From assembly GCA_030533445.1 (NCBI GenBank), contig CM060066.1:33697235-33761234 (forward strand): a DNA stretch of 64,000 nucleotides, written 5' to 3'. The notes under the pieces are model-generated. The model ran no database searches, was not told where the DNA came from, and saw only the letters and a program-made list of their open reading frames with translations. A program made the position numbers and the translations under genes. Shown piece by piece: positions 49,553 through 61,660 of the stretch (positions are counted from its first letter, which is position 1; each line of letters begins with the position of its first letter). Source of the DNA: Cyprinodon diabolis. Taxonomy: Eukaryota; Chordata; Actinopteri; Cyprinodontiformes; Cyprinodontidae.

Positions 49553-49865
49553 TGTCTAGGGTCTGTTTGTGTGGCCATGTATTTGTTACCCTGGGGATAG
49601 TATAAGGCCATTTTCCCAGGAAAATGCGACATTATGCCTTTCAGGTACTTTTGGGGACCAGTTGAGAGGCTCTTTGAGGATAGGTTCTCTTCTTGGGTTG
49701 GGGGTTAGGTTTAGAACTAAGGTGAGAAATGAGTTTAGGTTAGGGTAAGGTTCTGGGTTAGGCCAGAGAAAAGGATGCTAAATGAATATAAGTCAACGAA
49801 AAGTCCCTGTAAGAATAGTGGGTCATAAGATGGATATGTGTGTGTTTATATGTGTGTATGCAAAG
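49553..49865 (+). repeat. Dispersed repeat with degenerate GGTTAG words and TG-rich end
   Basis: Contains 'gggttaggtttag', 'ggttagggtaagg' and 'gggttaggcc' (49695-49765), then 'aagtcaacgaaaagtccctg' and a TG-rich end (49838-49860). This order matches a common fish repeat whose middle looks like decayed telomere words. It is a dispersed repeat, not an interstitial telomere array. Confidence 0.55.
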
Positions 49866-51721
49866 GTTGTGCAAGGCCTGAGTGTTACAAAATGAAGCAC
49901 ATTTAAGCAGAGAACAGATATGGCAATTGAAAGTCACTGCTATTGATTTGAATAAGAGTAGTTGGATTTGGGCCTCCCTCTGGAAGCTTAAGGGATTAAT
50001 TAAGTAGTAATGGACATGTCTGGTAGCATTTTTTTATATGGCTCGTAGTTGAATGGGTGATGAGGTAGGGAGGAAAAGCAGAGGGAGATGGATAAAAAAA
50101 AAAAAACTGTTATGAGAGAAGCCTGCAAAATAGAAAAGAAGAGGGAGAGCAGAACACTCAGAGAAGGAGCTTAACAGAATTTGTCTGTAATTAAGAGATG
50201 AAAGTTTTATTTTAATTTAACATCTATTAACTGTGAATCTATTTCTCATTCAATACATGCATTTGCATAAAAGCCAAGAAATGACAGTCTAAGTATTCAT
50301 AATACACCTGCATGCATTAGTTGGTACATTCCCTCAAATATGAATAGTTCCCTTCCCTCAAAGGGGTTTTGTAATAAAATTTCAGATATACTGCAATTAT
50401 CATTTGCCGTTACTCCACTTATGCACACCGGTGCTTACAAGGCAATAACAGAAAAGTCACAGATGACATAAAAATGGATTTGAGTTAAATGACAAAACAA
50501 AAAAGGTAAGGAGAGTGAAAAAGGGTAGAGGGAAAAAATATCACTTTACACCTCTGCTGGACCATGTTCCATACAAGAAGATGCACACTGCCTAATTCTT
50601 CTGCTACACAGGAAACAGGACTTGAAAAGGGCAAATCTGGGTTTGTGTACCTTGCTAATACCAGCCAGTGGCGACAGTCTATCTTGAACCTAGTACTGCT
50701 GAAAAGGGCATGATGAAAATTCTCCAGCTCTCAGCACAAAAAAGAGCTGACACAAATTCCAATCCATTGGGTATAACTTTGAAGGAGAAGAACTGTCATT
50801 AAACAAATTTTGTTAAAAAATTCTAACTAAATTAATTATTTTGAGATGGAAACCTTAGCAGTGATTTTAAATTAAATTAAGATCAGGAGACTTTCATGAT
50901 GGTAGATGAAAAATGTTTGTTAGTTACAATCCTCGCCTTTATTATCATTACCAAACTTTTGTTTCTTCTTATATGGAAAGACCAGCTGAACGAAAGCTGA
51001 GAGATCTCAAACTGGGATTGATTACTAAGGATAGGGAAATCCTTTAATAGTGAGGGAAGTAGACCTCATTAACTAACATTTACATATACAGTAAGAACGA
51101 GTAAAACATACAGTAATTGGGAAGGAAGCCTAACACTTTATGCTTATTTAAGATATTATTTTTAGAAGTGGCTATTCATTAATATATGGAAATTTATGAA
51201 GCCTGGAAACCGATTGCATTAATTCCAAAGGTTTTTCCTATTCTTTAACAATGAAAAAATGTTGATGCTTGTTTTTTATCGAATCTAATTGGTATTTAGG
51301 GTCTAACTAATCACATAATCTGAAATTTAAATATTGTAGATAGAATTTGGATTCCTAAGGAATTATGGTAACTTTATTTTATTCACTTGTTTAAGTGCAA
51401 AGTAACAAATACAACATATGCAAATGGTCACTAACCCAGACTGATTTCTCAAACTTATGTAGATGTTTTAAAATGCTTATTGTTAACATTGGCTAATATT
51501 GTGTTTTAAGGTATATTCAGCAAAAATATGATCAGCTGTAGCGACGAAGCTGGCTTACCAGGACATTCCAGGGCAGGGCAATGTTGAGTTAGAGAGGCAA
51601 GCGGAAATTCCTAAACACATTATCAACAGCTGAGACAGTTAAGAGGCAGATGCTAAATGTTACACAAAATTTGCATACATTTATCAGAAATTATTAATGA
51701 TACATGGATTATTAGTCAGGG
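49866..51721. other. No recognised feature
   Basis: About 1.9 kb of AT-rich DNA. I see no reading frame with family similarity and no repeat ends. Confidence 0.4.
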
Positions 51722-51940
51722 CTTCTTAGTGGTACAGTGGGGAGCACTGCTGCCTTGCAGCAAGAACATTCAGAGTTCAATTCCCAGCCCGGGGTCTTTC
51801 TGCATGGAGTATGCATGATCTCTATGTGCATGCGTGAGTTTTCTCCTGGTACTTCAGCTTCCTCCCACAGTCCAAAAATATGTTAGGTTAATTGGCTTCT
51901 CTAATTTTTCCTTGGTTATTCGTCTCTGTGTTGTGTTATA
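51722..51940 (+). mobile_element. SINE-like repeat with tRNA-type head
   Basis: Begins 'gcttcttagtggtacagtgg', which resembles an A box, then a B-box-like 'gagttcaattccc' near 51774. The body follows: 'ggtctttctgcatggagt', 'cttcctcccacagtccaaa' and 'gttaggttaattggc'. This body is very common in fish genomes. The right end is gradual. Confidence 0.65.
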
Positions 51941-52300
51941 ATATTGAAAAACAAGTAGTTACTTTGTTTAAATAAATCTAACTCACAACTTGGATATAAT
52001 TAGGTAAATGTTAATTAAAATCTTCACAAGTGTTGTCTTATGGAAAGTTAAATTCACTTACTGGCAAATGAGTGTTATTGATATTGCAGCATTAAGTTTT
52101 ACTTAAATATTTTGCATGCAAATACTTACAATATATTTTGTAAGTAAATCTTATGAGTTGTTTTTTTCATTCTTCCTCCTTCAGTCCCAGAAGCTACCCG
52201 AATTCCATGCATATTATCAAGTAGGGCAACTGATAAATTGAACATGATTTAATGCTCTAACGCCCCCCTGTGGCATTAACTAAATCTATAATCTATATAA

Positions 52301-52629
<329 letters not shown>

Positions 52630-52702
<73 letters not shown>
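52630..52702. repeat. (AT)n microsatellite between two inverted LINE copies
   Basis: About 36 uninterrupted AT units separating the truncated 5' ends of the two opposite-facing LINE copies. Confidence 0.95.
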
Positions 52703-52706
<4 letters not shown>

Positions 52707-53924
52707 CTAAATACCTACAAAGAGTAAGGCAGGTCCTGAAAAGTCAGCTGAATGAAAAAAACCAGATCCAAGCCATCAACACATATGCCCTACCAGTCAT
52801 CAGATACCCCGCTGGTATAATAAACTGGCCAAAGGAGGAGTAGAGGCCACTGACATCAAGACAAGAAAGCTCCTCACAATGCATGGAGGGTTCCACCCCA
52901 AATCCAGCATCCTGAGACTGTATTCCAAGCGTACCGAGGGAGGCCGAGGGCTAGTGAGTGTCAAGACCAATGTCCAAGATGAAACAACTAAGACCCAGGA
53001 GTACATCAGAAGGATGGCCCCCAAAGACAAATGGCTTGGTGAATACCTCAGGCAGGAGAAAACCGAAAGCGAGGACAAGAAAGAGGAAGCAGAACCATCA
53101 TGGAGGGACAAGCCACTGCACGGCATATACCACAGACAAATAGAAGAAGTGGCTGATATCAAAAAATCCTACCAGTGGCTGGAAAAGGCTGGACTGAAGG
53201 ACAGCACAGAGGCACTAATCATGGCAGCACAAGAACAGGCACTCAGTACAAGATCAATAGAGGCCAGGGTCTACCACACCAGGCAGGACCCGCGATGCAG
53301 ACTGTGCAAAGATGCCTCTGAAACAATACAGCACATAACAGCAGGGTGTAAAATGCAGGCAGGAAGTGCATACATGGAACGCCACAACCAGGTAGCTGTC
53401 ATAGTGTACAGGAACATCTGCCATGAGTATGGGCTGGAAGTCCCAAGGTCAAAATGGAAGACACCTCCTAAGGTAGTTGAGAATGACCGAGCTAAGATCC
53501 TATGGGACTTCAAGATCCAGACTGACAAACAGGTGATGGCTAACCAACCAGACATCGTGTTGATCGACAAACAGCAGAAGAGGGCAGTAGTGATAGATGT
53601 GGCAATCCCAAGCGACAGCAACATCAAGAAGAAAGAACACGAGAAGCTTGAGAAATACCAAGGGCTGAAAGAGGAGCTAGAAAAGATGTGGAAAGTAAGA
53701 GCAGCAGTGGTGCCAGTGATAATTGGAGCACTGGGGGCTGTGACCCCCAAACTGGGAGAGTGGCTACAGCAGATTCCAGGTAAAACATCAGAGGTCTCTG
53801 TCCAGAAGAGCGCAGTCCTAGGAACAGCTAAGATACTGCGCAGAACCCTCAAACTCCCAGGCCTCTGGTAGAGGACCCGAGCTTGAGGATGACACATACC
53901 ACCCCACGAGGGGTGAGAAAACAG

Positions 53925-53930
<6 letters not shown>
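52703..53930 (+). CDS. Restriction-like-endonuclease LINE, C-terminal ORF (5'-truncated)
   Basis: The 330-residue frame at 52879-53871 has no internal stop. It is the C-terminal part of an R2/R4/NeSL-type LINE protein. A zinc knuckle C-X2-C-X8-H-X4-C lies at residues 140, 143, 152 and 157. A PD-(D/E)XK-type endonuclease core follows: PD at 224-225, Asp 240 in VVIDVAIP, then a Lys-rich stretch and KY at 259-260. The Met at 52879 is internal. The true frame continues upstream to about 52842, where one missing base shifts it; 52703-52843 encodes the preceding segment ([20 protein letters not shown]). The RT domain is absent through 5' truncation. After the stop there is a ~57-base 3' UTR, then (AT)n at 53931. 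The endonuclease would nick the target DNA for reverse transcription; this copy cannot transpose alone. The clade (R4/Dong/Rex6 or HERO-like) is open. Confidence 0.9.

Positions 53931-53973
<43 letters not shown>
53931..53973. repeat. (AT)n microsatellite at the LINE 3' junction
   Basis: About 21 AT units directly after the LINE 3' end, matching the microsatellite on the other side of the element pair. Confidence 0.95.
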
Positions 53974-53978
<5 letters not shown>

Positions 53979-54344
53979 CATTTTTTAGACCATATTCCGG
54001 ACCATTCTTAGGGCATTATGCATAAAATATCACTACTATTACTATCATAGTACAAACTCTACGGTTACTTCAACAACTAAATAGGTTAATTAAAAAAACA
54101 ATTATAATCAAGAACTTTTTGTAAATATTATTATAAAAATCTGTGTAATAAAAATAGCGATTTACCAAGCAACTTTTATAAATTGATACCAACAAAAAAA
54201 GTCTTTGCCAAGATGAAAACACTATTTTGTTTTTTTCATATCTGCTAGCAAGGAGAAGAATGTTAGTACACAAAGAGTAAACATTTACATGTGGAAATAA
54301 GAAAAGACAACACCAGCAACAGAAGTGTTTATGCTCTAACTTAA

Positions 54345-54720
54345 AGGTATAATGGAGGATGTTGTTTTTCCGGGTGGATCATCAAAAATAACTAGTCCTC
54401 CTAATCGTCTATCATTCGGGTGATATGTTTACGTATGGCCATCCTACGCGCTCTTCCCCATTTTTACTTACTGGTGGTGAGACTGACATAGTTGAAAAAT
54501 TGCAAATCTTCTTTTGGAAAGTAAGCTTGTATAAGTAATGCAAATAGCAACTTACAAAAAGAACGTGCACAAAGAGAAATGGGCTCATGCATGCTCTTGC
54601 ACATGTTTGATAGGCGTTACCTCTCGGGAGCAGGTACAGGGTTGCGCATGTGCATTTCTTGTTGTGGAGTGGAGAGGACAAGTCTTTTCAAAATTTTGTG
54701 AAAATTCCTCCACTACACCT
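54345..54720. mobile_element. piggyBac-like MITE flanked by TTAA
   Basis: TTAA occurs at 54341-54344 and 54721-54724, directly outside inverted ends AGGTATAATGGAGGA (54345-54359) and the complement of AGGTGTAGTGGAGGA (54706-54720), which agree at 13 of 15 positions. The length is 376 bp and there is no transposase frame. A TTAA target duplication is the mark of piggyBac-type elements. The terminal AGG differs from the usual CCY start, so the assignment is tentative. It must be moved in trans. Confidence 0.65.
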
Positions 54721-54724
54721 TTAA

Positions 54725-55574
54725 TACCAGAATCTAAGCTTTACATTTTACAATAAACTCCTCTCATAGATTTTTTTTTGTATTTTTCTTATCTTAGCAT
54801 CTCCATCATACTCTACCTGTATATAGGTTATTTAATAAAAACAAAACAAAAGATCAAATACGTTATAACACATAATAGCCAAGTTTACTAATTTTATCAA
54901 AATAAGTTCTATAACTTCTATGACTTCATAAATTCTCCCTCTAGCCTTGTAAAATATCACAACAAACTAAAGTTATCAAACATAGTGTACAGTTTTAATA
55001 TAGACATATAAGGTCCTTAAGTATATATAGCCATCTTTGGTAAACTATTTTTAAAATCTAGATGGTGTTATCTTTTATTTTCCAGCTGGACCAATGTGAT
55101 TTCTGTTACATCTGGCCGAAATGGAAATAAATTATACAGTACTGTGCAGTAAGCAATCAACTCACCATCACACTGTGCTGCCATACTGAGACACTGTAAA
55201 TGCTCCTTTTCATCATATTTGTTGTGTATTTGCTGTGCTTTTTGCAGGTGGGTGGAGCACAGCATGAGCTTTGTAAATTTGGGGTTAGACTGAAACAATT
55301 CAGTTTAAATCCTTGCAATCACAATTTTCAAATTAACAATTCAGGATGTAAATATTAAGGTTAGATATAGTAATTTGATTTATTATGTAACCCAAAGCAG
55401 TTTCTATATAAAGCATATTAATAGCATTGCCATGATAGGACTCTATGAATACCTTCAGTTTTAAATGTAGGCCTATAACATAAACTATTAGTAATAACAA
55501 CCTTGACATTCATTAATACAATATTATTTTAAGCCAAACACTACAGTGAGCCACGAAAGATGTGCCAAACTGTT
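54725..55574. other. No recognised feature
   Basis: AT-rich sequence between a MITE and an L1-like remnant. The small minus frame at 55068-55298 has no recognisable domain. Confidence 0.4.
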
Positions 55575-55855
55575 GTTATGAGTGGAATCGGCTATGGGCC
55601 CCAGGGACCCGAGGCCCCGGTGGTGTCCCGCCCCTCAGCCGGAGCCCCGAACAGTCACCAGGGGGCCAGGCCCCACGAAGCAGCTTCCGGGAATAAGCCA
55701 GTACCCGCCTGGGCTCCCGCGATAGGCACCCCCCATTCCTCATTCCCCGAGAGACCACCCGAAAAGGGGGGCCCTGCCAGTCGCACCACCATAGCCCGGG
55801 GGCCAGTAACAGGTGGCAAGGCTCGTGAGCCAACCACCTCTGAACAGGTGTGCAT
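55575..55855. repeat. GC-rich block next to the L1-like remnant
   Basis: About 280 bases with far higher GC and many CG dinucleotides compared with the AT-rich neighbourhood ('gggccccagggacccgaggc' and so on). Frames are open on both strands, as expected of GC-rich DNA; this is not evidence of a gene. It is continuous with the L1-like C-terminal coding on its right. It may be non-coding 3' sequence of that LINE, or a separate inserted piece. Confidence 0.55.
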
Positions 55856-56290
55856 AACCATAATGCATGAATAGACTTATCAAGATGAATACCCGTGCAC
55901 CATGGACAAATATTAGATAGTGCAAAACCCATCTTCAATAATCTTTGACCTGTATATTGTACTATGTGGACGACTTTGCATTGTATTAGTTGTAAATCGG
56001 GGCTTCTAGTAATTTTGAAAGTTCTTACACATTTCTCAGCCCAGATGTTTGTTAAAAGTTGAAAAATTGCCAAATCCAAATTTATGCAGAGTAGAAAATA
56101 AAAATTTCCAGTTTACTCTATCAAAAGCATTTTCTGCATCTAAAGACAATATGTTGGATTTAATCATTTTAATGTTGGAATAATCTATTAAATTAGGTAA
56201 TCTGTGTGTGTTGTGGCTGACTGTCTTCCTCTAATAAAACCAGTTTGATCAGGGTGAATTATGAGAGGAGTCACTTAATCTAATCATTTT
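55856..56290 (-). pseudogene. L1/Tx1-like LINE remnant with internal deletion
   Basis: On the minus strand from 56272, the text reads PDQTGFIRGRQSATTHTDYLI, then NILSLDAENAFDRVNWKFLF, the RT blocks of the L1 group. After FGFGNFSTF it jumps to the far C-terminal block: QYTGQRLLKMGFALSNICPWCTG, then HALWLCTPVQRW (within 55576-56079). The catalytic FADD region between them is missing. Frames shift at least twice. This group is distinct from the L2-like LINEs elsewhere in the window. Confidence 0.8.
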
Positions 56291-58531
56291 GCTAAAGCTT
56301 TACAGTAGAGTATTTTAATAGAGAAAGATCTAAGCGAGGCAATTCAGGCTACCATCACTCTAACCCAAGTTGAAAACAAAATATATTGGTTTTGAAGAAA
56401 ATTACAGCATTAAAACAGATATCAACATTGTGGAAACACATATAACTGTATTTTGATTTGACAACAGTTGATGGAAATCAATAATTTAGCATATTGTGCA
56501 TTAATTTACATTTTAGAAATATACATAATAGGTGTTGTCAGATATTTAGGGTAGAATAAGGACATTAATGTTAGAACTTAATCATAAAAGCATTACACTT
56601 GCCTTCGTGAGCATCGTTTGATGTAAGTATTTCTCAGCTTCCTCTGAGCAACCTTCAGGCACATGTCTCAAGTTCAAATTACTGTGTGATTACATGAGAA
56701 ATGTATTGTCAGAGTGATCTTTGAGTCTTCCATAAATGTGAATTTTTAAAAGCTTAGTTTTATTTTAAATATAAAAAGTTTTAAGTTATTATTATTTTAT
56801 TATTTATTATAATTATTTTTGAAAATAGTAAATTTGTTCTGGAAGAGGCAATATGTATGACATTACGGTCTTTTAAAGTTGCAAAAGGGCATCTACAATA
56901 TTTTCTAAGAATTACCATAAAGAAACAAAAATGGCCCACCCGAACAGAGCTCACCTAGGGTATTCATCAAATCAGTTGCAGTCCCCAAGAGCACCAGATT
57001 GATATGGTTTACAGAGGGACACTTTAAAATTACACATAAGTAATTTTGCAAAAAGGCACTTGAAAAAAGTTGATAATTTTGCAATTTGTTAAACATGAAG
57101 CTAAGGCGGAAATTCAACTGAAGAAACTCTGATTACTTCCATTCAATCTGAGGCTGATCCGCCTCCGATGCAGCCAACCCGCTTCAAGCCACTTTCCTCG
57201 ATGCCCAATCATCTTCCAGCACTCTACTTAAAGCCACTCCAAATCATCTCTAGGCCTGCTCTTCAACAAGCGCAAGATCCAAGAGCTTTTATTGCTGAGC
57301 TTTTCTTTCTTAAAACATAGTTTCTACTGTTTTTATATAATAATCTGTCTGTTCCGGTTAAATGGTATGCTTTGCAGGATGGTCATGAAGTGTCGCTTTG
57401 CTTTGTATCTACACTGGCTGTTTTTTTGTTTTTTTTATAATATGTCCTAGCCAAATGTAGGACATTGTTTCAATTTGTAGGGCACAAAGACAGAAGTGAA
57501 AAAAAATCAGCACAGATCAGGATTATATTCTTTGATATCCTGAACGATATTCTGATGCATTTTAATGCATATTATGTGACAAGTTTTTGATTTAGAATTT
57601 CACATCATGTAGATATATTAACATACTTAGATACTGAATATCTGATATGTAAGTCTAAGAACTGGAATGTGATGTAGGGTTTGTTTTGCACAGCTCAAAC
57701 CCCTCTGTGTTTTATGACCAATTAGGGGGCTTTAATTCCAGGCCCCTCTAGCTGGGGAATTTTAGGGTTGACTGTTTTACAGCACTGAAGAAGGTTCAGA
57801 TATAGGGTATGTTTAAAACAATAACCCTTCCTCAGTATGCTCTTTGGAATTGGGGGAAAAAGAAAATATCTGGAAAATATTGAGGTGGAGCTTCAGGGTT
57901 TTAAATTTAGAAAATTGGATGCTGTGAGTCTGATCACATTCTTGGGCTGGTATGGAGCTTGTTATTGTAGTGTGATCTCTGCAAATAACTTTGTATCAAA
58001 TAACGTTCTTGAGTTTAACTCAAGATCCGGCTGTGTGTTTTACATCAAACACACAAGTTGAAGACACAAGACATGTTTTCAACAAAGCTAGCCAAAGAAT
58101 AGGCTGTCATCAGACTGATAAGGTTCAGCTAGTACAAATACATCCTTGCTGCAAAAGCAATGCTAGATATCAGTACTTATTGTGATAATGAAAAATATAA
58201 AACAATTATGATTAAATTAGGAGATCAGTTCCAAAAAACAGAAATGTTCATTTTATTCCTTAAGAACATAAAAAACTGTACCAGTAAGTACTGTAAGTCT
58301 GCTTATAGTCTGCATTGTACAAATCTCATAAATAGCTTCATTATTTATGATATGATAAGTTTAACAGTAAGGTTACTCTATTTAAGTAAATTTATGTTTA
58401 ATTAGAGGGAGAGGGGGTATGAATAATAAGTTCTACTTCATCATACCCCCTTTCAGACAATTTACATTAATCCATGTTAGTTCTCTGGCTGTATATAACG
58501 ACAGGTTTATCTGGTGGAGGGTTTGGTTTCT
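56291..58531. other. No recognised feature
   Basis: About 2.2 kb of AT-rich DNA. Frames such as 57837-58061 and 58160-58405 show no family motif. Confidence 0.4.
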
Positions 58532-58627
58532 CAATTCAATTCAATTCAGTTTATTTATATAGCGCAAAATTCACAACACATGTCATCTCAAGGCACTTTA
58601 CAGTTCAACCAGATCATACAGTCAAAT
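58532..58627 (-). mobile_element. L2-type LINE 3' terminal fragment
   Basis: A repeated AATTC tail (58532-58550) is followed by 'agtttatttatatagcgc' and 'catgtcatctcaaggcactt', the complement of the L2 UTR end seen at 30800-30885. It is truncated after about 96 bases. Confidence 0.9.
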
Positions 58628-59639
58628 TCTTTTTATTTTTCTATTTATCTTTAGGTGAATTTAGTTAGTTTGGAAATTAGTGTTTGGTTTGGTTGATGAT
58701 TACTATTTTTATATGCGTATTTGACTGATAAATTTATTGTTTTTTTTTGTCAAATTGTCTATCTGAAATTGTCTGAAATAAATTCCTATTCCTATATTAT
58801 ATGGTATAAACTAAGGATGATAAATGTGTGTAAAGACAAAGATATGCTTTAAAGATTAAAAACAGCACTTTGACACACTTTTCATATTTTAACCCTTTTT
58901 ATGTAGTTTATTATTGAATGAAATTAATTAAAACACTATAAGACTGAAAAATAAATTCATAAGTAATATTAAAACAAATGCATCTACAGATTCTAATGTT
59001 GAAATCAGGTAGTGAGTTCAAGTCCTATAATCATCCATTGTCTGTTGCTACTCCTACAATATGCTCTGCTTCACACGTTTGAGTTTTTACTGCTGTGTGG
59101 TGCTGTCTGTTCTACTAGTGGCTCCAGAACATACAGAGCTTTGCCCTAAACTTGTGCTCTGCAATCTGATGACAGCTGCCATTCTTCTTCTGGCTCTACT
59201 TCATCTGTTTCTCTCTGAAACATCTGATTCTTCACCACGGTCTGTGTCATACACTGTAGAAGCATTCAGTTTAGGTGCCAAGTTTCCCTTTCCACGTCAT
59301 AAGATTGCAACAAAATCACAATCTAGAAGGCTGAAAATGATTTTTAGGGAGATTTTAACCATCTTTCCTATAGCTAATTTCAGGTGTGTGTTGTTTTTAC
59401 AAACAAACAAATTTGGGACGAAAAATAGATGTCACAATCACGTCAATTATTTCATTTTATGTATGATACTGTTGTTACACTTAAGTTAAAACTCTCCCCC
59501 ATTCTCTACTCACGCTGGGTTACTGCCAGGACAACCATATTTCTAAGATTCCTAAACTTAGCTTGCATTACTCTCGGTGTAGTTCCTTTAAAATCTATTT
59601 GGTTGATCACTAAATAGAAATGTCAAACTTTTTCAGTAG
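58628..59639. other. No recognised feature
   Basis: AT-rich sequence. The 142-residue plus frame at 59061-59489 is hydrophobic at its start (residues about 5-60) but has no motif, no splice context I trust and no homologous partner here. I treat it as chance. Confidence 0.35.
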
Positions 59640-59931
59640 ATAAGTCGGACAGTGTCCTGGTTTTGGCGCTGATGGCTGGCTTTATTCCCAATTTCATTCA
59701 CCTGTCTAGCTCCGCCCTGTCAAGCTCATCCGATCCACAAGCTCCTGCTTATATTTAAACTCCTTGGTCCTTGCCATCAGTGCCAGATTATTCTTCAGCC
59801 TTTGGTGAAGAGAGTTTTTGAGTGTTACTAATAGCGTTTGGTTTGCCTGATCCTGACCTATTTCTGTATTCTGACTTTTGAGCCTGCCTGCCCCTCTCTG
59901 ATCTGTTTGCTTGGCCTGTCATCAGACTCCA
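59640..59931 (+). repeat. Dispersed repeat fragment, possibly LTR 3' part
   Basis: Moderately GC-rich text ('cacctgtctagctccgccct', 'caagctcctgcttatattta', 'ccttgccatcagtgcc') typical of fish LTR-like repeats, with a TATTTAAA promoter-like word near 59752. It passes directly into an L2 3' UTR at about 59932. The ends are not resolved. Confidence 0.4.
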
Positions 59932-60585
59932 GGAGGACATAGGGACATACAGACTCTGCTTCATTCTATCTCTATTCTCCCACTCTGCAGAATCTGTTAG
60001 TTCAACCTGTAACGTTATACTCTGCTTTTTCTAATATTAACTTCGTTTAGTCTGTTCCTGTTTGGCTGTGACCCCATCCTGGAGAGAAATATCAGCTGTG
60101 CTGCTGCCATAAACACCTTTGTTTACAGATGTTCTAGATTGGCCTGTTTTCCAATGAAGTCCTATTTTTCTGACTGTGACTGGGTGGATGTGCGTTCTTC
60201 ATCCTCTGACATGGGAGTTGGCTCAGAGGTCGTCTGCCTGGTGGTGTGTTTCCTGGAAGGGGCCGCCTTTTACAGCTGCTTTTTGTATCTCTGCTTCTGT
60301 CTCCTTGAACCCCAGTCGGCTTCGGCAGATGGCTGCTCACACTGAGCCTGGTTCTGCTGGAGGTTTCTTCCTGTTAAAAGGGAGTTTTTCCTCTCCACTG
60401 TTGCTACAAGCATGCTTAGTTTGAGGAATTGCATTCAAGTCAATGAGTCAATGCACTCAACTGGTTTTCCTTAGATCAAAAACTTTGAATCAATTTGACT
60501 GCATGATCTAGTGAACTTTTAAGTGCCTTGAGATGATGTGTTGTGAATTGGCATTATAGAAATTTCATTAATTGAACTGAATGAT
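59932..60585 (+). mobile_element. L2-type LINE 3' UTR copy
   Basis: Matches the UTR at 17230-17889: 'ctctattctcccactctgca', 'catcctggagagaaatatca', 'cctgttaaaagggagttttt' and 'agtgccttgagatgatgtg', ending near 60585 with a decayed AATTGAAC repeat. No RT coding is present. Confidence 0.88.
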
Positions 60586-60594
60586 TCAACTTAA

Positions 60595-61170
60595 AAATTA
60601 ACTTCCAATTTATTTTAGCATATAGCTTCCGACTGGCCATACACATTTTTTAATAGGGGTTTTAATCTCTGTTCTAATTAATTGTAGTCCTTATCTCAAA
60701 CGCTTTTTGGCATTTTGCTGATATCGTTTTGTTTTGGTCCCTGATTTGTAAATTGTTGTTTTATAAATCTCAATTTCTTTTTATTATACTCATTTGCAAG
60801 GTCACTATGTTTTTTTTTTACTTTTTAAATATGTTTTGCCAGTGCTTGTAGCTGTACGGTGTTATTTTTTTTAATTTTTCAATTGCTTTCCCAATTTTGT
60901 CCATTTTAGCCTGTTTATCCTTTTATTTTAAGCAGTTCTGTTTTAAATGTCATCACATGTCTGCTTTAATACTATCCCAGATAATAGTTGGTTCATATTT
61001 AATATTCATTTTTACAACCTTAAATGCCTTTTTTAATTTCTTGCATAATTTTTTGAGGATACCAGTATTCACTGTATGTTTTCTTAGTTTGATTAGGTAT
61101 TTAAGGTGTAGACAATGTTTCTCCTCGAGTGCCAATGTCCTGTTGCTTTTGCATGCATCCCTACTCCAAC
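60595..61170 (-). pseudogene. L1-like LINE fragment, endonuclease-RT linker
   Basis: On the minus strand, TIIWDSIKADM followed by KMDKIGKAIEKLKK resembles the L1 linker region between endonuclease and RT ('sp..W...KA..RG..I.y...k'). The upstream part (LKYLIKLRKHTVNTGILKK, 60953-61174) is weaker. Stops interrupt the frame. It could belong to the same L1-like group as 55856-56290, but it covers a different part of the protein. Confidence 0.55.
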
Positions 61171-61494
61171 ACAAAGGGCCAAATTACCTTCTTGGTATCT
61201 TTGTATGTTTAGCTGAGCCTTGGCCATTATGAATTAATTTTTTTTAGGTGTGCTGAAAAATGGCTGCATGCAAAAGTTGGAGGACAGTGGCCCTTGAACA
61301 GTTAGAAATAAAGCCTTATGGTCTTATATATATGCTATTTCATTATTCTTCCATCACCGGATGTGTTTCATTAGTGTTAATCAAAAAATACAATCCTGGA
61401 GTGAACCTCATTAGCTGCTGAGCAATGTGTACACTCTTTTTCCTGAGGAAAGTGATGCTTAGAAACTAGTCAAAAAATGTGTTACTGCAGGGCT

Positions 61495-61660
61495 GGACTG
61501 TTATAAATTTTTACTATCAGGAAGTCCACAGACTTAAGTTAAAAGCCTTCGGCTGATCCATAATCTGGCAGCCAGAGTTCTGATGAAAATTAAAAAGAGA
61601 GATCATATCTCTCCTATCCTAGCTTCTCTTCACTGGCTTCCTGTTAAAGTTGAGTTGGAT
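61495..61660 (+). pseudogene. L2-type LINE RT C-terminal scrap
   Basis: 'tttttactatcaggaagtcc', 'gcagccagagttctgatg', 'aaaaagagagatcatatctc' and 'cttctcttcactggcttcct' match 16745-16882 of the L2 copy (coding LLSGSPR through LHWLPVK). Both ends are truncated. Confidence 0.85.

Noticed and set aside
49695..49765. Possible interstitial telomere repeat (GGTTAG words)
   Set aside because: The words are irregular and embedded in a known type of dispersed repeat with fixed flanking text, not a TTAGGG array.
53271..53981. 236-residue minus-strand frame with (IY)n start
   Set aside because: It is antisense to the real LINE endonuclease frame, and its start is translated TA microsatellite.
55560..55874. 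Open plus-strand frame in the GC-rich block
   Set aside because: GC-rich DNA lacks stop codons by composition. Frames are open on both strands and no motif is present.
59061..59489. 142-residue frame with a hydrophobic, signal-like start
   Set aside because: No recognisable family, no supporting exon structure and no copy elsewhere. Hydrophobic text is common in T-rich DNA.
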